From assembly GCA_009839745.1 (NCBI GenBank), contig VXPE01000016.1:1-63369 (forward strand): a stretch of DNA of 63,369 nt. Direction: 5' to 3'. Below the pieces are notes generated by a model that worked only from the letters and a program-made list of their open reading frames with translations, ran no database searches and was not told where the DNA came from. A program made the position numbers and the translations under genes. This stretch comes from Candidatus Poribacteria bacterium (GTDB lineage Bacteria; Poribacteria; WGA-4E; WGA-3G). Of the stretch, positions 36,301-43,605 are shown piece after piece. Position 1 is the first letter of the stretch. The number at the start of each line of letters is the position of its first letter.

Positions 36301-36814
36301 CTAATGGAAGGGCTGCTGCATAAGCCCAACGCCGGTGCCGCGGATTGGGAACCGCATCTGCCAAATTATGTCTTGCGACCTCGGCATCAACTTGGCGCAT
36401 GGCTGCCTCAACCAGCGTAGGACTCGACAATTGATCCTCTCTGTTCTGCGCTAACTCTACGATGCCCAGCACGTGATCCCCAAAACGTGGGAACTTTTGC
36501 TGCAACAACCGAGCGACACCCTCTAATTGTCGATGCTTCCAAACCCAGTTGTAGTATTTCATGGGTAAGAGAAAGACCATTCCGACCATACCAACCCCTA
36601 AGATGAGCACCCGTAGAAGTGTAGGTGTATCGAAGACTCGGTCTAAGCAGAAAACGATGATATAAGAGACAAGGATGCCAAAGATTGCCGCCAGACCCCC
36701 TTCAGCGAGCTTGATCGTCCATACCCGTTTTTGGTACCGTTCCAATGCCGCTTTCATACGTGGCGGTATTTTAACTTTTCCTTGCGGTTCGGTCAGGTGA
36801 GTCTGAATTTTCAT
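33395..36814 (-). CDS. Large membrane-anchored coiled-coil protein (DUF4175-like), about 1139 aa
   Basis: Start set at ATG 36812-36814, behind GGAGGAAAAC and 19 bases after the upstream stop; the longer reading overlaps that gene by 137 bases. Three hydrophobic segments lie near the N-terminus (LAAIFGILVSYIIVFCLD, LRVLILGVGMVGMVFLL, WAYAAALPLVLVVIGAVAI). Ig-like extracytoplasmic strands follow, then a long charged helical region with Gln/Glu-rich coiled coil (HDKELQLHETNRELRD, IQLREETRELEQAKAAL). This architecture resembles DUF4175/TIGR02302 proteins found beside MoxR/DUF58 genes. Codons 2-13 are part of a dispersed DNA repeat. Role probably structural in envelope assembly. Confidence 0.65.
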   Translation of the reverse strand: MKIQTHLTEPQGKVKIPPRMKAALERYQKRVWTIKLAEGGLAAIFGILVSYIIVFCLDRVFDTPTLLRVLILGVGMVGMVFLLPMKYYNWVWKHRQLEGVARLLQQKFPRFGDHVLGIVELAQNREDQLSSPTLVEAAMRQVDAEVARHNLADAVPNPRHRRWAYAAALPLVLVVIGAVAIPATSWNTFARWLTPWRNVERYTFAQLEGESGVRVVPYAEPFDMEARLKEGSPWKPESGEARYANQTSVVATRDEATYRFQLPPQTRDGHLKLRVGDARRTIPIEPKLRPALTQLIAKVELPVYLQRSEPLVEDVRGGTLSLLKGSTAVLEATATRALAEATLNGRPQRVDGARVTTEPIKTIEKQIELQLAWRDRFGLAAREPQVIQLEAREDESPRVSFNKLNNNRVVLSSEVLTFEVQAGDDFGVKRVGLEWEGIGNPIHNPEPTSGEKTVASGTPTTDVMTVAATFSALRENVRPQSLRLRAFAEDYLPGRERVRSPDLVIHVLTPAEHFKWLVGQMELWMGAAQEVHDKELQLHETNRELRDLPPEALDDPAQRRKLQNQAAAERANAARLESLIQLGTELVQEATKNEEFDPNQLDSWAEILKKLEEIAGQRMPSVADLLARAAEAPGQSRSEVTSPASNQQESLSPASEKPPFRSKGEPNNLENVEKYGPERKTPPEGLDEIPEDPNIPGTDVVVNRSKQPDGKPGYVPANPTPRVVDVESGFNESEDASEQAPQVVGGLGIPVTTLKGSGRKNDEEEESAAPQTAELVLEAVKEQQELLDAFAALAEKMNKLLTGFENSTFVKRLKAASRRQIDTAVDLNNLDGFGQDVSDAVEAASDRERLAGKEVSESKVASTLLQDMAAYADRRPSSGFSRVLSEMQDAIVSEQMLDIAEAIQDNFIGDATIEAEFWADTLDRWAEQLVDPLPDGNPPPEEMGLVELPNLPPEIVVEVMRIINREIQLREETRELEQAKAALTADEYRDRSIALYDTQITLTEDTREVEAQISLLPNAQERFIQGQLAKVGRAAEVMEEVEDILAEPDTGPRAIAAITETIEILLETGRMPNAPMIRNAPAATASALMLLGVGDDSGKASIENRSPRQATGKTGRVLPEEFRQGLDAYFDALEGRTQQ
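36776..36812. repeat. Dispersed 25-bp repeat, copy 2, inside the start of a coding region
   Basis: TTTTCCTTGCGGTTCGGTCA continues as GGTGAGTCTGAATTTT and overlaps the first codons of the coiled-coil gene (HLTEPQGKVK). The same core is intergenic at 28257 and, inverted, at 39208. Confidence 0.65.
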
Positions 36815-36833
36815 GTTTTCCTCCGTGGATCCA

Positions 36834-39074
36834 CTATACCGCCCCTGACATTTTTCTCGCAACCCAGAACCCCCCGAGCAGTAGGATAAGAAGTCCTGCC
36901 CAAAGTGGGTGTGCCCAAATCCGTGTGCGATGCACCGTTGGCTCAGGTTCCGGTAAGGCTGCGAGATCATCCAACAGACTTCTTGCCTCAGAAACCGACA
37001 CTAACCTGCCATCTGTAATTTTGGCGATTTCGTCTAAAACCTCAAAACGCGCCAAACGCCCCTGTTGTTCCCGATTTAAACCTTGGACTGACAGATCGGT
37101 TTGGACCGAAGCCCCAGTTTCAATGCTACTCGCAACGAGTTGATAGTTTCCTGATTCTTTCGGCGTAAACGAACCTGCGAACAATCCTATTGCATCACCT
37201 TCACCCGGTTCCAGATGTATCGTTTGTGTTTTACCTGACGGCGAAATCACCTGGACAACAACCGACCCTCTATCCACCGGCGTCCCCAACGGATCGTTCA
37301 CGTTGGCATTTAACATCACAACATCATCGACGTGTGGTCGATCGGGTGAATAAAACAAACGCATTGATTCGCCTTGTGCCATCTGTCGACGATACGCCAT
37401 CCACCGAGCGACTTGGCTCCAGAAACGGTAGTGATACTTATCCTCAACCCCTTGCCGCCACCGCCATGCACTATCTGTTCCCATAAACAACACTTTACCC
37501 GCACCGTAGGTTTTACTCACGATGAGCGGCACGCGTCCAGAAGCCGTCGCGACCTCATTGTGCACAGCTAAAGTCTCTGTCCCTGCCTTGGCGCGTTTGA
37601 CCGCAGCGTACCAATAGAAACCCGGCAATGTGCGCCATACTTGACGGTTGAGTTCCTCGGTTTCTCCGAGGCGAGTTAATAAACTCCGCTGTCCCAACTG
37701 CGTGAGTGCGAAATACCCCTGCGTTGCCGCCCCAACACCATACGGGGTCGCAGCGTCCAAAACCACGGGATAGAGATCCGCAAGCGGACCGGACATCAAC
37801 GATTCATGCATCCCGGTCCGTCCGGGCATAAAAACGAGTCCTGAAGCCTGTGCACTGACAAGCTGCCGGAGGTCCCGTGCCTGTTCAATTGTTAACTGTT
37901 TCTCTTTGACACCGACATCACCAAGGAACACCACGTCGTAGCGGCTCAGTTCATTGGTTGTAGGAAAGTTTTTGATGTAACTACGTCCTCCGCCGACCTT
38001 CGGTAGTTTCGGATGAAAAAGTAGGCAGGTCAATTCGACCCCCGGATCCCGCTCCAAGGCGTTGCGCAGGTAGCGGTACTCCCACCGTGGGTAGGATTCA
38101 ACGACAAGGACCTTCAATTGTTCTTTGCGCACCGAGATCGGCACAGAAATCTCATTGTTTTCTGGGATTAATTCCTGTGTGTCTCTCGGAATACGCATTG
38201 TTAGCATATAGTCACCAACTGCTGGCGGTGTCCAGACCATGTTCTCTTGTGTTTGGCGCATCGCGGGGACACGAATAAGTTTGCTAACAGTTGATTTATT
38301 GTTAATATTGTCCCGCAGGTCTCCTTTATAGACTTGCGTCAAGGTAACGTTCACGTCTCTGTCTTGACCCAAGGTGCTGCGAACGACAAACGGGATACGC
38401 AGTTGTTTATGGACGACCGCAAAAGTCGGGGCATCCATACGCACTAACTCAAGGTCAGGTAACGGTACTTTACTACCCACCCCAACGGCAAAAACAGGAA
38501 TTCCTCGCATCCGAAACCGCGTCGCCGCCTCGACAGGTGAATTACCGATATTCCAATCACCGTCCGACAATAGCACAACCCCACGAAGATTTGCATGCGT
38601 GTCCAAAACCTGTGACAGTCCGGCATTCAAGTCTGTTGCTTCCTCCGCCGGATCTAACTGCGAAGAGAAGGGTTCAAATACTACATTGAGGTCACTGGCA
38701 TCCGAAGGTTTCCAAACCTCCTCAGACATCAAGGGTTGAATTGTTTCCGCTCTACTTTTCGGGTCTCTTGGCTCAAGGTCTTGTGGGTCTATTACGTCCC
38801 GCGTTTTCATGCTATTAGATGTGTCCCAAAGCACTGCAAGTGTAGAACGCCGATCGGGGAGTTGTGTTTGCAACCATTCGGGCTGATTCAGGGTTACAAC
38901 GACCATGCAAATCAACACAAAGCGTAGGAATTCAAGCATCGCGGTCTTTTTGCTATAACCGCTGCGACACCATGCTAGCCAGCATAATATGCCCGCCACA
39001 ATTATGACAGCCACACTCAATCCTAAGAAGGTGCCGCTTGAGAAAAATTCGAGGTTTCCCTGCTGTTCCTGCAT
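36834..39074 (-). CDS. VWA/glutamine-amidotransferase-like membrane protein of the MoxR cluster, 746 aa
   Basis: Two N-terminal membrane segments (FLGLSVAVIIVAGILCWLAW, AMLEFLRFVLICMVVVTL) lead into a von Willebrand A-like domain with a MIDAS start DTSNS (LAVLWDTSNSMKT) and VVLLSDGDWN. A class I glutamine-amidotransferase-like segment follows (LKVLVVESYPRWEYRYL, RYDVVFLGDVGVK). A C-terminal membrane helix (LWAGLLILLLGGFWVARKM) ends the protein. This is the familiar large partner in planctomycete MoxR/DUF58/BatA gene sets, probably a metal-dependent adhesion or chaperone scaffold. One palindromic element is inserted in frame (38309-38340). Confidence 0.75.
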   Translation of the reverse strand: MQEQQGNLEFFSSGTFLGLSVAVIIVAGILCWLAWCRSGYSKKTAMLEFLRFVLICMVVVTLNQPEWLQTQLPDRRSTLAVLWDTSNSMKTRDVIDPQDLEPRDPKSRAETIQPLMSEEVWKPSDASDLNVVFEPFSSQLDPAEEATDLNAGLSQVLDTHANLRGVVLLSDGDWNIGNSPVEAATRFRMRGIPVFAVGVGSKVPLPDLELVRMDAPTFAVVHKQLRIPFVVRSTLGQDRDVNVTLTQVYKGDLRDNINNKSTVSKLIRVPAMRQTQENMVWTPPAVGDYMLTMRIPRDTQELIPENNEISVPISVRKEQLKVLVVESYPRWEYRYLRNALERDPGVELTCLLFHPKLPKVGGGRSYIKNFPTTNELSRYDVVFLGDVGVKEKQLTIEQARDLRQLVSAQASGLVFMPGRTGMHESLMSGPLADLYPVVLDAATPYGVGAATQGYFALTQLGQRSLLTRLGETEELNRQVWRTLPGFYWYAAVKRAKAGTETLAVHNEVATASGRVPLIVSKTYGAGKVLFMGTDSAWRWRQGVEDKYHYRFWSQVARWMAYRRQMAQGESMRLFYSPDRPHVDDVVMLNANVNDPLGTPVDRGSVVVQVISPSGKTQTIHLEPGEGDAIGLFAGSFTPKESGNYQLVASSIETGASVQTDLSVQGLNREQQGRLARFEVLDEIAKITDGRLVSVSEARSLLDDLAALPEPEPTVHRTRIWAHPLWAGLLILLLGGFWVARKMSGAV
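38309..38340 (-). repeat. Intragenic palindromic element, copy 3
   Basis: Minus strand GACGCAAGTCTATAAAGGAG then ACCTGCGGGACA and AATATTAAC. In frame it encodes TQVYKGDLRDNINN, the same frame and nearly the same peptide as copy 1 in another gene. Confidence 0.7.
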
Positions 39075-39207
39075 TTTTTAATTTTTAATTATTCGCAAGG
39101 CGTTAAATGGAGTGTTCTGTTTATCGACGGTTTTCTCTTAAATCCGCCTGCGTGTTTTTGCTTGGGCGTTTCTGTGTATTTCCTCTAAATAAGGGACTTT
39201 ATTCATC

Positions 39208-39240
39208 AAAACACCCTGACCGAACCGCAAGGAAAAATTA
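39208..39240. repeat. Dispersed 25-bp repeat, copy 3 (inverted)
   Basis: ACACCCTGACCGAACCGCAA followed by GGAAAAATT is the reverse complement of the 36776 copy. It lies directly downstream of the BatA-like gene's stop. Confidence 0.65.
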
Positions 39241-41301
39241 AAAAGTCGTTCTGGTTCTCTTACTCGGTAAACTCAGTGCCGCCTCTGCCAGAAGTGCCAC
39301 TATCATGGCAATGAGAAAAATACGCCACAGTTCACTCGTTAATGCAGATGTGTCACCTACATCAACATCAATCCGTCGATACGATATCCCATCAAAGAGT
39401 GCATCCACTGTCTCAACAGGGACTGCCGTAGCACTGTCTTCAATTTGGCTACGATTTACAGCCGTCCAATACATGCCGTCTCGGTACACACCCGCATGTA
39501 ACCCGCGTTGTGACAGGAGTGGCGAGTTGTCCGTAGGTGCGACTAACTCCCAAGCCGAAGCGTCTGCCAACACATCAGGACCTGCGTCTCGTTGAGAGGC
39601 AACAGACAAGGCTCGACAACCCCAGTCCAACGCTCGTTGTAAAATCACGTAAAAGATGACACCTTCACGTTCGAGAGAGGAAAATTGTGCCGTGGGTAGC
39701 GTGCTACAGAAATATATCGCACCGCGATCGGTAGGGACACGGCTGAGTAGAGGCGCATCGTCATTAAATCTCGCCAAGGGTGTCCCAGGACTTTCAAAAG
39801 AACGGTATCGATACGTGCGTAATTCGTTCAGTGGCAACGCGTCCCCGCTCTCTACATGAGCCAGCAGGTCTGTATCACCACGCCACCATGAAGTGCTGAA
39901 AATCTGTTGACTTCCGGGAGTTTGCCAGTCCGCCCAATGCGAGCCAAATAGCCGTTCATCTGCGTTCTGATTCCCCTCCCGAGTAACGGATGGGTTGTCC
40001 CGTAAGCCTATAAAGGCTTGCGTCGGCGGGAAGAACATAACCACGCGCCCTGTATCAACAAATTGCGCAATCTGTTCTGCGACTGCCCCGCGCGGTAGAG
40101 CCGCTTGCCAGATCAACAATCCTGTATTTTCCCATTGTCCCGCAAGCCTGTTAAGGCTTGCACCCTCTGAAGCGCGATCTACGGAAATTACATCAATCTG
40201 ATGTTGAAGTCGAGGGTCTATCGGAATAGCAAGTGCCCGTCGAAACGCTTCACCGTTCTTTACATCATCACTCACAACAACGGCTTTCCGCGCCGGTGGT
40301 TCCGAAAACACAAAGAAGAACCGATTATCCAAGGGATTCGCATCGCCTGGCAACCCAACTGAACCCCACCCTGAACGGAGTTTGGTATCAATTGGGATAC
40401 GATGCCCTTTCAGAGAGGCTCCCTGTTGGTCAAGCTCCACCTCAACGACAGACCTAACGTTGTTGACTTCAAACTCAATCGGAACCTCTGGACGCATTGT
40501 GCCACTATTCCCCTTCGACCGAACTATCACATCAAGGACAAGCTCCGCATCGTTCCCGCGTTCCCACCGTTGGACGTTTTCTACCCTTATCGACAAATTG
40601 CTTGAAGGTAAATCTGCGTCCGCCAGCAAGAAATGATGGACACCCTCTAATTGCGCAAATTCCTCACGTATCGCTTGCCAACGTCCGCTTTCAACATCCC
40701 AATCGTTCTCGTTCAAGTCAGAGCAGATCCACACGTCAACGCGTCCCGACTCATTCGCGTTGAGATACGCTAAGGTGGACGCAAGCATCCCCGGAATATC
40801 CGCACTGGTGGCACTCGGTCCGGCGATGGGTATATCCAATAGTGCCTTCGGTGAATCTACCTCCTGTAGTTGACGGCTTGCACTATCAATCAGAATCAAG
40901 TGCGTCCCGTAATCTCCCTGTTCCAGCAATTCCGCGAGTTTTTGCAGTGCCGCAGATCGCTTCGACTGCCCGGTTTGTAAGTCTTGCATTTCCATACTCG
41001 CGGAACGGTCCAGGAGGATCAAGGTGGCATCCGGTTTACTCATTCCGATGCTACCCAACCATCCACCAGATAAGGGACGACTGACGACGAAAATTAGAGC
41101 GGCGACTGCAAGGACACGCATCAATAGAATAAGGAAATGCCGAAGACGCGCCATACCTTTGCGCATCCGTTTCGCGCTCATCAGAAACATCATGGCTGCC
41201 CAAGGGATCGTGCGGTGCCGATACTGATTGATGAGGTGGATAAGGATCGGCAACGCGATTAAAGGAAGCGCAATTAACGCCAACGGTTGCAGAAAACCCA
41301 T
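39238..41301 (-). CDS. BatA-like VWA membrane protein, about 687 aa
   Basis: Start set at ATG 41299-41301, because the BatA-type N-terminal double-membrane domain starts there (MGFLQPLALIALPLIALPIL, then IHLINQYRHRTIPW and MMFLMSAKRMRKG). A second hydrophobic stretch follows (FLILLMRVLAVAALIFVVS). The VWA domain has LILLDRSASMEM, a good DxSxS MIDAS. The C-terminus has one more membrane helix (LWRIFLIAMIVALLAEAALS). BatA-type proteins work with MoxR ATPases in envelope processes. Two palindromic repeats are embedded at 39996 and 40136, in different frames. Confidence 0.8.
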   Translation of the reverse strand: MGFLQPLALIALPLIALPILIHLINQYRHRTIPWAAMMFLMSAKRMRKGMARLRHFLILLMRVLAVAALIFVVSRPLSGGWLGSIGMSKPDATLILLDRSASMEMQDLQTGQSKRSAALQKLAELLEQGDYGTHLILIDSASRQLQEVDSPKALLDIPIAGPSATSADIPGMLASTLAYLNANESGRVDVWICSDLNENDWDVESGRWQAIREEFAQLEGVHHFLLADADLPSSNLSIRVENVQRWERGNDAELVLDVIVRSKGNSGTMRPEVPIEFEVNNVRSVVEVELDQQGASLKGHRIPIDTKLRSGWGSVGLPGDANPLDNRFFFVFSEPPARKAVVVSDDVKNGEAFRRALAIPIDPRLQHQIDVISVDRASEGASLNRLAGQWENTGLLIWQAALPRGAVAEQIAQFVDTGRVVMFFPPTQAFIGLRDNPSVTREGNQNADERLFGSHWADWQTPGSQQIFSTSWWRGDTDLLAHVESGDALPLNELRTYRYRSFESPGTPLARFNDDAPLLSRVPTDRGAIYFCSTLPTAQFSSLEREGVIFYVILQRALDWGCRALSVASQRDAGPDVLADASAWELVAPTDNSPLLSQRGLHAGVYRDGMYWTAVNRSQIEDSATAVPVETVDALFDGISYRRIDVDVGDTSALTSELWRIFLIAMIVALLAEAALSLPSKRTRTTF
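39996..40024 (-). repeat. Intragenic palindromic element, copy 4
   Basis: Minus strand GACGCAAGCCTTTATAGGCT followed by TACGGGACA; stem GCAAGCCT/AGGCTTAC with a TTAT loop. Encodes TQAFIGLRDN, the same frame as copies 1 and 3. Confidence 0.7.
40136..40162 (-). repeat. Intragenic palindromic element, copy 5
   Basis: Minus strand GCAAGCCT-TAAC-AGGCTTGC followed by GGGACA, a perfect 8-bp stem. It is read in a different frame from copy 4 in the same gene (GASLNRLAGQ). Confidence 0.7.
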
Positions 41302-41395
41302 ATTTTTAATTATTGCTCCTGGGCTGCCTTCCACTTCGTTTCAGGCAGGTTTTCGGTTAATTCGCGATTGGGTTTGAAGATGTGTAGCGTTTTTC

Positions 41396-42298
41396 TCACT
41401 TGTGTCGTTTCGGTGTCCGGCCTAACAGAAATCGCGCTAACACATCGTCGTAGTTCTCGTCGATGCGGATACGATGATAATCGACTTCGGTTTCCTGAAT
41501 GACCGTGTTCATATCTTCGAGATATATCTCCAGTGCTCGCTGATATTGCGCCCCAATGACGGTTGGATCCGCCAATATAGGCTCGCCGCCCTCCATGTCA
41601 ACGAAACGCATGGGACGATCGAATTCCAACGCCAATTCGCGCTGCTCCAACAAATGGAACACCGCGACATCGTGCTTACGGAATCGCAGATGGTCAAGAC
41701 AGTTCCGAACGACTTCCGGTTCGATGAACAGATCGGAAAGGATGATAATGAGTGCCCTTTGCCGGACACGTTCAGCGGTTTCATGGAGAACGTTCGCCAA
41801 CCCTGTTTCACCAGAGGCTTCCATCGCACCCAATTCATCGAGAACTGCGCTGAGATGTGCCGTACTCCGTTTCGGTGGTATCTCTTTGTGGAACCCTGTG
41901 CCTGCACAGTAGAGTCCGACGGCATCGCCTTGCTGTGCAGCGATATAGGCTAAGGTTCCAGCGATACGACGGGCATAGTCCAGTTTACGCATCCCATCGT
42001 GTGCGAAATTCATGGAACCGCTCGTATCAACGACTAAACACATCCGTAAATTGGTGTCAGCCTCAAACTCCTTGATGTAGTAGCGATCGTTCCGGGCGTA
42101 AGCGCGCCAATCAAGCCTCCGGGGATCATCCCCCGGCACATACTTGCGATATTCTGCGAACTCAAGGCTCGAACCGCGAATCGGACTCCGATGTTTGCCC
42201 GATACGCTTCCAATCATAGGCAACCGAGCGTGCAATTGAAGGCTCGAAAGTCGTTCCAGCACCTTCTGATCAAGGTAATCTCGTTTGAGCTGCAACAT
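41396..42298 (-). CDS. DUF58-domain protein
   Basis: 300 residues, no signal peptide or membrane segment. The DUF58 signature is intact: GSVSGKHRSPIRGSSLEFAEYRKY (split here as GSVSGKHRSPIRGSSLEF then AEYRKYVPGDDPRRLDW), followed by RAYARNDRYYIKEFEA. A VWA-like fold follows with MIDAS LVVDTSGSMNF and LIIILSDLF. DUF58 proteins are encoded with MoxR ATPases and BatA-like proteins, as here; a direct biochemical role is not established. It sits between those two genes with gaps of about 60-95 bases. Confidence 0.9.
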   Translation of the reverse strand: MLQLKRDYLDQKVLERLSSLQLHARLPMIGSVSGKHRSPIRGSSLEFAEYRKYVPGDDPRRLDWRAYARNDRYYIKEFEADTNLRMCLVVDTSGSMNFAHDGMRKLDYARRIAGTLAYIAAQQGDAVGLYCAGTGFHKEIPPKRSTAHLSAVLDELGAMEASGETGLANVLHETAERVRQRALIIILSDLFIEPEVVRNCLDHLRFRKHDVAVFHLLEQRELALEFDRPMRFVDMEGGEPILADPTVIGAQYQRALEIYLEDMNTVIQETEVDYHRIRIDENYDDVLARFLLGRTPKRHK

Positions 42299-42360
42299 TT
42301 TTTATTTTTTTACGCGTGGGCATTAAACCACTGCGGAATGTAGTGGCGCAGTGCCCGGGT

Positions 42361-43374
42361 TTAATCGTTAGAAATCTCTTCAACGAGTCGGTTGACGATG
42401 TCTTTACTGGTAATATTTTCAGACTCGGCAGCGAAGGAGGTGATAACACGATGCGCCAGCACTGGATTTGCCACCGCAACAACATCTTCAAGGCGTGCCA
42501 TGTAGCTGCCACTGAGTGCTGCACGAGCTTTCGCACCGAGAATGAGATATTGAACCGCCCGCGGACCAGCACCCCAGGCAACCAAGGGTTTCAACCAGTC
42601 AGGTGCTGCATCTCCTTTCGGACGTGTGCTGCGGGCGAGGTCCACAGCAAATTCGTAGATGTGCTCGGCGACCGGAACGCGACGCACAAGGTCTTGAAAC
42701 GAGCGCACTCGCTCACCGGTCAGAACATGCTCCAGTGTCGGGAGGGACGCGCCAGTCGTTGTGCGTGCAATCTCGATCTCTTCAAACCGTGCCGGATAGT
42801 CCACCTCGATTCTGAACATGAATCGGTCTAACTGCGCTTCCGGTAACGGGTAGGTGCCTTCCTGCTCGATTGGGTTCTGTGTCGCTAAGACAAAGAAGGG
42901 GAGATCCAGAGCGTATGTTCTGCCGATGACAGTGATTTTGTATTCCTGCATCGCCTCAAGCATAGCCGCTTGGGTCTTTGAAGGGGCGCGATTAATCTCA
43001 TCCGCCAAAATCAGATTCGCAAAGAGGGGGCCCTTTATGAACTCGAACTCCCGTCTGCCGCCAGGGACTTCCTGAAGAATGTCTGTGCCGGTAATGTCCA
43101 TCGGCATGAGGTCAGGTGTGAATTGGATGCGACTAAACTGCAACGCCATCGTCTCAGCAAACCGACTGACCAATAACGTCTTTGCCAAGCCTGGAACACC
43201 CATCAACAGCGCGTGCCCTTGCGAAAATAAGCAGATCGCCAAGTGTTCGATGACCTGTTCCTGACCGATGATGATCCTTGCAAGTGATGTCTTTAACTGG
43301 TCATAGACGCTTCGGATCTCGTCAATTGCAGCAACGTCATCGGCATGCATTCCGTTATTTATTGAGGTCGTCAT
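42361..43374 (-). CDS. MoxR-family AAA+ ATPase
   Basis: AAGGAA lies before the ATG at 43372-43374. Walker A is GVPGLAKTLL (about residues 60-69), Walker B LILADEINRAPSKTQAAML, sensor 1 FVLATQNPIEQEGTYPLPEA, and RFMFRIEVDYP completes the MoxR pattern. These cytoplasmic ATPases act like chaperones on VWA-containing partners. Three such partners with MIDAS motifs follow in the same direction (DUF58, BatA-like, 746-aa protein), so this gene probably heads the transcript. Confidence 0.93.
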   Translation of the reverse strand: MTTSINNGMHADDVAAIDEIRSVYDQLKTSLARIIIGQEQVIEHLAICLFSQGHALLMGVPGLAKTLLVSRFAETMALQFSRIQFTPDLMPMDITGTDILQEVPGGRREFEFIKGPLFANLILADEINRAPSKTQAAMLEAMQEYKITVIGRTYALDLPFFVLATQNPIEQEGTYPLPEAQLDRFMFRIEVDYPARFEEIEIARTTTGASLPTLEHVLTGERVRSFQDLVRRVPVAEHIYEFAVDLARSTRPKGDAAPDWLKPLVAWGAGPRAVQYLILGAKARAALSGSYMARLEDVVAVANPVLAHRVITSFAAESENITSKDIVNRLVEEISND

Positions 43375-43387
43375 AATATTCCTTTTA

Positions 43388-43600
43388 ATGGTTATCAGTC
43401 GTCAGCCGTTAGTCGTCAGTTAAGAGGTTTTCATTTAACAAAACCCTCTTTTATAGTGAATCCAAAAAATAAATGGACATTCGCCTTCCACTCACTTCTT
43501 AGTGACACACTTTTAGCGTGAGAAGGTTGCACAATCTCAGAATAACCCCAAAGAAACACCTCTTAACCGAAAACCGACCACCGATAACCGATAACTATTC
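43388..43600. repeat. Intergenic repeat element with GTTATCAGT-like ends
   Basis: No gene. The left part has GTTATCAGTCGTCAG and TTAAGAGG (about 43421-43428). The right part has CCTCTTAA (about 43559-43566) and CCGATAACCGATAAC, forming an imperfect long inverted repeat related to the 30914-31083 element. It also contains GTTGCACAATCTCAGAA (43526-43542), an exact 17-bp match to 26126-26142. Confidence 0.5.
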
Positions 43601-43605
43601 TCATA

